Source: an uncultured Alphaproteobacteria bacterium
GTDB lineage: Bacteria > Pseudomonadota > Alphaproteobacteria > Caulobacterales > Aquidulcibacteraceae
Direction of reading: 5' to 3'
Assembly: GCA_902826245.1 (NCBI GenBank)
Contig: CADEEA010000004.1
Coordinates: forward strand, 30,728-94,727
Length of the DNA: 64,000 nt
Below are positions 58,048 through 64,000 of the stretch, piece by piece. The stretch's first letter is position 1, and every line of letters starts with the position of its first letter. A model generated the notes under the pieces. It was not told the DNA's origin and ran no database searches. It saw only the letters and a list, made by a program, of their open reading frames with translations. A program made the position numbers and the translations under genes.

Positions 58048-59345
58048 GTTTTTCGCCAGCCCTCGCCCTCTACCGCACCGCAACGACCATGCTCGGCCCG
58101 TTCGCGGGCGCTTGGCTCAATGCGCGGGCGAGGAAGGGCAAGGAAGATCCCAGCCGGATCGCTGAGCGCTTCGGGCTATACGCCAACGCCAAGAGACCAA
58201 AGGGCGTTTTGGTTTGGATGCATGCAGCAAGCGTCGGAGAGTCCGGCGTCGCTCTGCACTTGGCCGAGGCGTTGGAGGCATCCGTCCCGGGCTTGTCGTT
58301 CCTTCTGACGACGGGGACCAAGACTTCCGCGGAATTGGTCGCGCGCCGCGGCGGACCTAATGTGCGCCATATCTATGCGCCGCTGGATCGCCCCGACATC
58401 GTGCGCCGTTTCCTCGCACATTGGCGCCCGGACCTTGGCGTTTTCGTCGAGAGCGAACTTTGGCCCAATCTGATCCTGGAGGCGCAACGCGCAGGCGTGA
58501 AGCTCGCTTTGGTGAATGCGCGCATGAGCGCGTCTTCGCTGCGCCGCTGGCGTAGCTGGCGCACCGCCGGCGCACGGGTCATGCGCGCGTTTGCTTTCGC
58601 CAACGGCGCCGACCAACGCACCGCCGATTCCATCGCCCTCTTGCGTGGCGAAGCGCCGCGCACGATCGGCAATCTCAAACTCGCCGCCCCGGCGCCGCGT
58701 GTCGATGCTACACTGCGCGCCGCGTTGGCGGCGCAGATCGGGGTGCGTCCGCTCTGGCTCGCCGCCTCCACCCACCCCGGCGAGGATGAGATCGTACTCG
58801 CCGCGCATGCACGCCTGCGCCAATCGCATCCGCAGGCGCTGCTCATCATAGCGCCGCGTCATCCCGAACGCGGGGAAGCCGTCGCAGCGTTGGCAGGGCG
58901 CGCGCCGCGGCGTTCGCTGGGCGAGAGCATCGGCCAAGCCAGCGTGTTCATCGCCGACACGATGGGCGAACTTGGCGCGCTCTATGACCTTGCGCCGGTT
59001 TCGCTGGTCGCTGGAAGTCTGCTCCGCCACCTCAAGGGCCACAATCCGATCGAGCCTGCGAAACTCGGCTCTGCAGTTCTCAGCGGACCTTATGTAGACA
59101 GCTTTGAGCCTGTGTTCGACACGTTGCGCGCGGCGCGAGGATTGGAGACGGTGAGCGACGCTGACAACCTTGCAGCGTGTGTCGATCGCTTGTGGCGCGA
59201 CGATGCGGCGCGGACGGCGTTGACCGAAGCCGCATCCCAGGCGCTTGCAAGCAGCGCCAGCGCCTGGGATGAGACGCTATCGGCATTGCGCTCGCTTTTG
59301 CCCACGCCTGACCTTGCATTAGAACGCGCCCATGCGTCCGCCTGA
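58044..59345 (+). CDS. waaA: 3-deoxy-D-manno-octulosonic acid transferase
   Basis: Adds Kdo residue(s) to lipid IVA in the inner core of LPS. The 433-residue GT30 enzyme has an N-terminal anchor region, WMHAASVGES with the catalytic Glu, VFVESELWPNLILEA and LVNARMSASSLRRWR. The C-terminal domain follows: LWLAASTHPGEDEIV, IIAPRHPERG, and GGS-equivalent VAGSLLRHLKGHNPIEPAKL. The GTG start overlaps the previous stop; the frame upstream belongs to the DUF374 gene. The number of Kdo units added cannot be read. Confidence 0.95.
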   Translation: MSFSPALALYRTATTMLGPFAGAWLNARARKGKEDPSRIAERFGLYANAKRPKGVLVWMHAASVGESGVALHLAEALEASVPGLSFLLTTGTKTSAELVARRGGPNVRHIYAPLDRPDIVRRFLAHWRPDLGVFVESELWPNLILEAQRAGVKLALVNARMSASSLRRWRSWRTAGARVMRAFAFANGADQRTADSIALLRGEAPRTIGNLKLAAPAPRVDATLRAALAAQIGVRPLWLAASTHPGEDEIVLAAHARLRQSHPQALLIIAPRHPERGEAVAALAGRAPRRSLGESIGQASVFIADTMGELGALYDLAPVSLVAGSLLRHLKGHNPIEPAKLGSAVLSGPYVDSFEPVFDTLRAARGLETVSDADNLAACVDRLWRDDAARTALTEAASQALASSASAWDETLSALRSLLPTPDLALERAHASA

Positions 59346-60324
59346 ATTCTGGAAGGCCGAAGTCGGCGGGCGCGATGCGGCGCACACCCTGCGCACGTTG
59401 CTGACGCCGGCATCCTGGGCCTATGCGTGGGCTGCTTCCCAGCGCCAACGCCGAACGGTCCAGCGTCACGCGCCCGTGCCGGTGGTCTGCATCGGCAATC
59501 TCACCGTCGGCGGCGCCGGAAAGACTCCGATCGCGCGCGCTGTCCGCGCCCTGCTCGGCCCCGATGCGCATACATTGTCGCGCGGCTATGGCGGTCGCCT
59601 ACCCGGACCGTTACGAGTCACCGACGACATGCGCGCCGAGGAAGTCGGCGACGAACCCCTGCTCCACGCCGCCGACGGCCCTGCCTGGATTGCGCGCGAT
59701 CGATTGGCGGGCGCGCTCGCGGCAAGCCAGGCAGGCGCGCACGTTATTGTCATGGATGACGGCTTCCAGAATCCAACGCTCGCGAAAGATCTCTCCATCG
59801 TCGCGATCGATCCTGGATACGGGATCGGCAACGGCGAAGTGTTTCCCGCCGGCCCCTTGCGCGAGCGCCTGCCCGACGCCCTGGCGCGCGCCGATGCGAT
59901 CATGGTGCTGCACAACGGCGCGCGCGCGGACTGGCCAGTTCCAGCTTGGCTTGCGAGCTTCGCCAAACCGATCCTGCACGCCTGCCTCACGCCGACAGGC
60001 GCCGCGCCCGCCGGCAAGCTGCTTGCGTTCGCTGGCCTCGCGCGCCCGGAGAAATTCTTCGACACATTGACAAGCCTCGGCGCCGAAATCGCCGATTGCG
60101 CACCCTATCCCGACCATCATCCCTACAGCGATGACGACCTCGATTTGCTTGCCCGCCTCGCGAAAGATCATGGCGCAACCTTGATCACCACCGAGAAGGA
60201 CGCCGCGAGATTGGCGCCGCAATGGCGCGGGCGTGTGGCGGTTTTGCCGGTAGCAGCGAGATTCGAAGAACCCGACGCAATCGACGCCTTGCTTGCGCCG
60301 ATACGTGCACGCATGTCTCGCTGA
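59332..60324 (+). CDS. lpxK: Tetraacyldisaccharide 4'-kinase
   Basis: Phosphorylates the 4' position of the lipid A disaccharide to give lipid IVA. The 330-residue membrane-associated P-loop kinase has Walker A GNLTVGGAGKTPIARA, SRGYGG, VGDEPLLHA, and MDDGFQNPTLAKDLSIVAID, the lid/catalytic region. FPAGPLRER and TTEKDAARL close it. All catalytic blocks are intact. It overlaps waaA by 14 bases and is followed four bases later by the acyltransferase gene. Confidence 0.96.
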   Translation: MRPPEFWKAEVGGRDAAHTLRTLLTPASWAYAWAASQRQRRTVQRHAPVPVVCIGNLTVGGAGKTPIARAVRALLGPDAHTLSRGYGGRLPGPLRVTDDMRAEEVGDEPLLHAADGPAWIARDRLAGALAASQAGAHVIVMDDGFQNPTLAKDLSIVAIDPGYGIGNGEVFPAGPLRERLPDALARADAIMVLHNGARADWPVPAWLASFAKPILHACLTPTGAAPAGKLLAFAGLARPEKFFDTLTSLGAEIADCAPYPDHHPYSDDDLDLLARLAKDHGATLITTEKDAARLAPQWRGRVAVLPVAARFEEPDAIDALLAPIRARMSR

Positions 60325-60328
60325 ATCC

Positions 60329-61243
60329 ATGGCCAAGCCTAAGCCTAATAATCTGCTGTTCCGCCTCGAGGCGCTCGCGTGGAACGCCTATGTCGGGGGC
60401 ATGGGCGCGCTGGGGCTCGAACGCGCCTCGCGCTGGGGCGCGCGCGTCGTGCCGGCGGTCGGCGCGCTCACCAGCGCCCACAAGACCGCTCTGCGCAACA
60501 TCAAGATGTGCTTCCCGAACGAGAGCGATTCCTGGCATCGCGAAGTGCGCGCCGAAATGTGGCGTGAAGTCGGACGCATGTCGGGCGAGTTTCCGCACAT
60601 GGGCAAATTTCTCGACAAGTACAAGACCGGCGAGGTGAGGTTCGAAGGGCGCGAGCGGATCGAGGCGACCCTGGGCAAGGGCGCGGTGTTCATCGGCGGC
60701 CACTTCACCAATTGGGAGGTGACTTCTTTGTGCCTCGCTCAAACCGACAAGACCTGCCACTTCACCTACCGCCCCGCCAACAACCCAGCGATTGACAAAT
60801 ATATCGTCGACACCCGCGCGCAATTCGGGCTGGCGCTGCAGGCGGCCAAGGGCAAGGAGGGCGGCATGGGGCTGCTGCGCTCGCTGAAGAAAGGCCGCAG
60901 CGTCGCGCTGATGAACGACCAGAAATACAATGCGGGCCTTTCGGTGCCGTTCTTCGGCTACGAATGCATGACCGCCGACGGGCCGACGCGGCTGGCGCTC
61001 AAATTCAAGGTCCCCCTCATCCCGATCACTGGCCGGCGAATCGAAGCCCAGCGTTTCGTCGCCACCGCCTACCAACCGATCCCGCTCAACTACGACAAAC
61101 CCGACGACGAGCAGAGCGTCTATGACGGCGTCAAGCGGGTGAACGAATTCATGGAAGCCCGTGTCCGCGAGGCGCCCGCGCAATGGTTCTGGGCGCACCG
61201 GCGCTGGGGCAAGGACGCATGGGTGAAGGCGGGAGTGATGTGA
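60329..61243 (+). CDS. LpxL/HtrB-family lipid A acyltransferase
   Basis: A 304-residue late acyltransferase of lipid A synthesis that adds a secondary acyl chain. It shows TALRNIKMCFPNES, then GGHFTNWEVTSLCLAQ (H-x4-E/D-type catalytic motif; family HxGNWE) and YRPANNPAIDKYIVDTRAQF. Later come SVALMNDQKYNAGLSVPFFG and WFWAHRRWGKD. These cover the whole LpxL pattern. The acyl chain is not predictable. It is the last gene of the lipid A run. Confidence 0.92.
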   Translation: MAKPKPNNLLFRLEALAWNAYVGGMGALGLERASRWGARVVPAVGALTSAHKTALRNIKMCFPNESDSWHREVRAEMWREVGRMSGEFPHMGKFLDKYKTGEVRFEGRERIEATLGKGAVFIGGHFTNWEVTSLCLAQTDKTCHFTYRPANNPAIDKYIVDTRAQFGLALQAAKGKEGGMGLLRSLKKGRSVALMNDQKYNAGLSVPFFGYECMTADGPTRLALKFKVPLIPITGRRIEAQRFVATAYQPIPLNYDKPDDEQSVYDGVKRVNEFMEARVREAPAQWFWAHRRWGKDAWVKAGVM

Positions 61244-61276
61244 GCGCAGGGTTGAAGTCCTGCAGCGATTCCAAAC

Positions 61277-61690
61277 TCACCACGCGCCTAATTCCACCAG
61301 CTTGCGCCGAATATCTTCAGGCAAATCTGCCCCGCCTTTGATGTCGCCGAGATCAGGCGGGGCGTCTTTTGGATCGAGGTATCGCCAACCTTGAAAAGCG
61401 CGGCGGGGCTGCGGACTTGTGCGCACGATTTCTGGATCGAGATAAAGCCCGCAGCGCAGGCCGTGATCGTCGCGCACTTCCGCGATCTCGACAATGCGCT
61501 GACGCACCAGGACAACGCCCTTGATCACCCAATAGAGCGAGCCGCCCGCCAGCACGTCGCCTGCACGCTTGGGCCACATGCGCGTCCCGCACACGGGCCG
61601 TTTGCGCTTCTTGATCTGGCGCTTCTGGAAGTCCGCCAAATCTTCCACGCTCTCGGCGCCGACGCAGAGTTTGAGGATGTGAATGGTCAT
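61277..61690 (-). CDS. DUF1489 family protein
   Basis: A 137-residue protein nearly confined to Alphaproteobacteria. Family markers: HILKLCVGAESVEDLADFQ, VCGTRMWPKRAGDVLAGGSL then YWVIKGVVLVRQRI, GLYLDPEIVRTSPQPRRAFQ and GWRYL. Function unknown. Two GANTC sites lie directly before its ATG on the leader side, followed by a palindromic element, so its promoter must be inside or beyond that element. Confidence 0.93.
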   Translation of the reverse strand: MTIHILKLCVGAESVEDLADFQKRQIKKRKRPVCGTRMWPKRAGDVLAGGSLYWVIKGVVLVRQRIVEIAEVRDDHGLRCGLYLDPEIVRTSPQPRRAFQGWRYLDPKDAPPDLGDIKGGADLPEDIRRKLVELGAW

Positions 61691-61714
61691 CGAGTCTGAG
61701 TCACAAATGTTGCT

Positions 61715-61822
61715 CCGTCATTCCGGGGTTCGGCAAAGTCGAGAACCCGGAACCCAGGAGCAACAGCCGCGCCCTATGATCCCCTGGGTTCCGGACCGCG
61801 CTCCGCGCGTCCGGAATGACGG
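61715..61822. repeat. CCGTCATTCCGG palindromic element, copy 3 (long form)
   Basis: A 108-bp element with outer arms CCGTCATTCCGG and CCGGAATGACGG and a perfect 12-bp inner stem CCGGAACCCAGG/CCTGGGTTCCGG. The last 35 bases (CGCGCTCCGCGCGTCCGG and on) match copy 2 almost exactly. It separates the DUF1489 and PaiB-like genes. A pair of GANTC sites lies 12 bases to its left, as in copy 2. Confidence 0.92.
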
Positions 61823-61837
61823 CGTGTTTTCCCATGT

Positions 61838-62464
61838 CTAGTTCTGTCTCGATACTTGCATCAGTTGCGCAACTTCGCGCGCCATCGCCTCATCTGAAGC
61901 GCCCAACCCTTCCACCACTCCCGCGAAATCTGCCTCGCCCTTGTTCTGCGACAGCTTGCGCTTTGCTTCGACGCGCTCGGCGTGCAGTTCCACGCCGACA
62001 ATGCCGCGCAGCATCGCCTTGATGTAGTCGCCCGGCGCGTCTTCCAGTTTCCACGGCTTGGCTTGCCCTGCTTCATGCCGCTCGGAAAGCGCCCGCACCA
62101 AGACTTCAAGCCGCGCCGGTTCGTCGAACCATTCCACGCGTCCACTTATGTGCACCGCCTCGTAATTCCAGGTCGGAACCGCTTTGCCGTGCTCGGCCTT
62201 CGAGGGATACCAGTTCGGCGACACATAGGCTTGGGCGCCGCTTAATATGATCAAACCGCGGCCCGCTCCGTTCTGCCATTGGGGATTGTTGCGCGCGATG
62301 TGGCCGGTCGCGATCTTCGCTTTCTCGTCCCAGAGGACAGGCATGTGGGTTGCGACAGGGGCTCCGCTTGCGTCCAAGGTGACGAGTGCGCCGGCGAAAT
62401 GCCGCGACAATCGAGCAATCAGGGCGTCAGTATCAGCGGCGGCAAAGTGGGCAGGGACGTACAT
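61838..62464 (-). CDS. PaiB-like FMN-binding protein
   Basis: A 208-residue protein of the FMN-binding negative transcriptional regulator family (PaiB). Opening MYVPAHFAAADTDALIARL, then VATHMPVLWDEKAKIATGHI, then ARNNPQW and ILSGAQAYVSPNWYPSK, then VPTWNYEAVHISGRVEWFD. Near the end comes MLRGIVGVELHAERVEAKRK then LSQNK. These are all diagnostic. Despite the name, many members probably bind flavin rather than DNA. It begins two bases after the stop of the sterol desaturase-family gene; the longer frame upstream belongs to that gene. Confidence 0.93.
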   Translation of the reverse strand: MYVPAHFAAADTDALIARLSRHFAGALVTLDASGAPVATHMPVLWDEKAKIATGHIARNNPQWQNGAGRGLIILSGAQAYVSPNWYPSKAEHGKAVPTWNYEAVHISGRVEWFDEPARLEVLVRALSERHEAGQAKPWKLEDAPGDYIKAMLRGIVGVELHAERVEAKRKLSQNKGEADFAGVVEGLGASDEAMAREVAQLMQVSRQN

Positions 62465-62465
62465 A

Positions 62466-63380
62466 TTAGAGACTTCCGGGTTGCGCTGCGCGCCATGCCG
62501 CCTTGAGCGAAGCGCTTGTCTTGCGCGAGCCGTCCGGGCTCCAGCCGGGGGGGCCGAACAAATATCCCAGCATTTCGCGCGGCGACTTCGCGTGCGTGAT
62601 GTCGCGCCAGATGCCGGCCCATTCGTGAAATGCGACGCGGAACGGATTGAAAGTGCCCAGCTGCGAAATGATGCCGTAGCGAATTTTCTCGTCCTTCGTC
62701 TCGGGGACGAAGGTGGCGAAGAGGCGATCCCAAATGATGAGCACGCCGGCATAATTGGCGTCGAGATAGCGCGGATTGATGGCGTGGTGGACACGGTGAT
62801 GGCTGGGCGTGTTCATCATCCATTCGAGCGGCCCAAGGCGGTCGACCGCCTCGGTGTGAATCCAGAACTGGTAGACAAGGCTGATCGCGGAAAACATGAA
62901 CACCATTTCCGGGGGAAAGCCGATCAACACCAGCGGCAACCAGAAGATGAAGCTCAAACCCAACACGCCGGTCCAGGTCTGACGCAACGCAGTGGTGAGA
63001 TTGTAGTGTTGCGAGGAATGGTGGACGACATGGCTCGCCCAGAACCAGCGCCGCTCATGGCTGATGCGGTGCATCCAATAATAGGCCAAATCCTCGGCGA
63101 AGAAGCACGCGACGAGCACAGGCCAGGTCCAGCCCAGGTCGAACAGCGCAAATTGCGCCACCCAGAAATAGGCCGCCACCGCGACCCCGCCCACCAGGAG
63201 CTTGGCGACCTGATTGCCGAACCCCATGGCCAAGCTCGCAGCCGAATCCACGAATTGATAACGACCGCGATTTGTGAGGCGCACATACGCCATCTCGATC
63301 AAGATCAGCACGACAAAGCCCGGCACCGCGTAGGTGATGATGTCGGGAATGACGAACGGGGGCGGCGGATGTTCGATCAT
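62466..63380 (-). CDS. Sterol desaturase/fatty acid hydroxylase family protein
   Basis: A 304-residue membrane di-iron protein. His clusters: YYWMHRISHERRWFWASHVV then HHSSQHYN, and later TPSHHRVHHAINPRYLD. The order H-x3-H, H-x2-H-H, H-x2-H-H is that of the FA_hydroxylase superfamily. Four to six helices are present. Its substrate (hopanoid, sterol, sphingolipid or carotenoid) cannot be fixed. Operon with PaiB-like (downstream) and a one-TM protein (upstream, four bases away). Confidence 0.92.
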   Translation of the reverse strand: MIEHPPPPFVIPDIITYAVPGFVVLILIEMAYVRLTNRGRYQFVDSAASLAMGFGNQVAKLLVGGVAVAAYFWVAQFALFDLGWTWPVLVACFFAEDLAYYWMHRISHERRWFWASHVVHHSSQHYNLTTALRQTWTGVLGLSFIFWLPLVLIGFPPEMVFMFSAISLVYQFWIHTEAVDRLGPLEWMMNTPSHHRVHHAINPRYLDANYAGVLIIWDRLFATFVPETKDEKIRYGIISQLGTFNPFRVAFHEWAGIWRDITHAKSPREMLGYLFGPPGWSPDGSRKTSASLKAAWRAAQPGSL

Positions 63381-63384
63381 AGCT

Positions 63385-63804
63385 TCACCCCCGCGCCATC
63401 TCGATCAACCAGGACGGCGCATCCTGTTTGAACTTGAAGCGCAAAGGCGGAAACCCGACATCGTCGAACGCGATGCTGACGCGCTTTCCCTTCACGCGAA
63501 GGCGCGAAGGCCTCGCCGCCCGCGCACTAACGCCATCAGCCATAACCCGCGCGGCGAGTAGGCGGCCTCCCGCCAACCGCGCCAACCCGGCGTCGCCGTG
63601 CGCCGACACAAGCGCGCCCTCGATGAGCGCCCCCTCCGCCGCCGCCAACGTCGCCAACCTTGCTTCATCCAGTTTCTCGGCGCCCCGAAACCCCAGCGCT
63701 GCCGCCACCGCGACCATCAGCACGATCACTGCCGCGGATGCGCCGAGCACGATCCAATCATCGGGGCTGACGAAGCGGGAGAGAAAGTTCGCTACATCGC
63801 GCAA
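63385..63804 (-). CDS. One-TM protein of unknown function
   Basis: About 139 residues: a short lead (LRDVANFLSRFVSPDDW), one helix (IVLGASAAVIVLMVAVAAAL), then a soluble domain. That domain runs through GAEKLDEARLATLAAAEGA and RLRVKGKRVSIAFDDVGFPP to LRFKFKQDAPSWLIEMARG. The TTG at 63804 has a GGGGGA site five bases upstream; no ATG is available, and the frame above it overlaps another gene. I do not recognise the family. It sits between two membrane-protein genes on the same strand. Confidence 0.6.
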   Translation of the reverse strand: MRDVANFLSRFVSPDDWIVLGASAAVIVLMVAVAAALGFRGAEKLDEARLATLAAAEGALIEGALVSAHGDAGLARLAGGRLLAARVMADGVSARAARPSRLRVKGKRVSIAFDDVGFPPLRFKFKQDAPSWLIEMARG

Positions 63805-63806
63805 AA

Positions 63807-64000
63807 CTATCCCCCAAGCCCGAGAAGAAAAATCGTCGCCGCAAAAATTGACAGTGCGACCAGCGAAAACAACAGCAGCAACGAAGTCCGCCAGATCGTC
63901 GACCACCAGCCCAGCGCATAGGCGCCCTTCATGTGAAAGAACATATGCAGCGGCATGCCCAGCCCAAACAGCACGCCGCCGGCCCAAGCAAGCTGAGGCG
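63807..64000 (-). CDS. C-terminal part of a membrane protein (5' end beyond the window)
   Basis: A frame entering from the right edge reads PQLAWAGGVLFGLGMPLHMF then FHMKGAYALGWW, then two C-terminal helices (STIWRTSLLLLFSLVALSIF), ending FLLGLGG at a TAG. The pattern H-x-x-G-A-Y-x-L-G-W followed by two helices resembles the C-terminus of DUF3667-type proteins, but too little is visible to be sure. It is followed three bases later by the TTG of the next gene. Confidence 0.6.
   Translation of the reverse strand, partial: PQLAWAGGVLFGLGMPLHMFFHMKGAYALGWWSTIWRTSLLLLFSLVALSIFAATIFLLGLGG

Overview
The window looks like a chromosomal segment of an alphaproteobacterium of the Caulobacterales/Hyphomonadaceae type. 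The evidence is high GC content, a MucR-family regulator, DUF2336, DUF1489, DUF4170 and DUF6456 proteins, a TTG-started smc behind DsbA-like genes, and a lipid A gene cluster that includes a CtpA-like phosphatase. No rRNA, tRNA, CRISPR array, prophage or classical insertion sequence was seen. Genus and species cannot be fixed from the sequence alone.

Layout. 1-2.3 kb: end of an unrecognised Cys-rich protein, SufE, and a small regulatory group (DUF6456, DnaA-C-domain HTH protein, MucR with a clear promoter). 2.3-9.5 kb: a ten-gene Mrp-type cation/proton antiporter operon on the minus strand in which every gene overlaps or touches the next. It encodes three NuoL/M/N-like subunits, two of which have lost the usual proton-channel Glu and Lys. 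9.6-12.5 kb: DUF2336 protein, an MFS transporter and a secreted protein. 12.6-16.4 kb: exbB-exbD-exbD-tonB-tonB-tonB energy-transduction operon. 16.7-19.4 kb: bolA-monothiol glutaredoxin, DUF502, PPK2 and RNase HI. 19.4-23 kb: a nitroreductase-marR pair preceded by two matched operators, and a flavoprotein. 23-27.5 kb: der, bamB, a YfgM-like TPR protein and panB. 27.5-31 kb: DUF6249-ECF sigma-candidate anti-sigma, then a LytS/LytTR-type two-component pair. 31-37.6 kb: mutY, a DciA-like gene, two DsbA-like genes and smc. 37.7-42.8 kb: XRE regulator, a solitary VirD4/TraG-type ATPase, a POT peptide transporter with a terminator, an acetyltransferase and a response regulator.

42.8-49.1 kb: gshA, rsmE, a REP-associated tyrosine transposase (RAYT) inserted at the start of ubiA, an HhH glycosylase, a NIPSNAP pseudogene and an ArsR regulator. 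The RAYT is bounded by inverted REP sequences, and outside those by a 37-bp direct repeat of the ubiA 5' end. A second REP pair lies in frame inside rsmE. This is the most unusual part of the window. 49.1-64 kb: a Crp/Fnr regulator, fatty acid desaturase and ETF-beta-type lysine methyltransferase, MAPEG, then pmbA-cysQ-like-DUF4170-msbA. These lead into the lipid A/Kdo set (CtpA-like phosphatase, DUF374 acyltransferase, waaA, lpxK, lpxL-type), then DUF1489, PaiB-like, a sterol desaturase-family protein and two membrane proteins.

Three families of inverted repeats are dispersed between genes: the RAYT-linked REP (four copies), a long palindrome ending in CCGTCATTCCGG (three copies), and a GGGGACACACACTCA hairpin (two copies).
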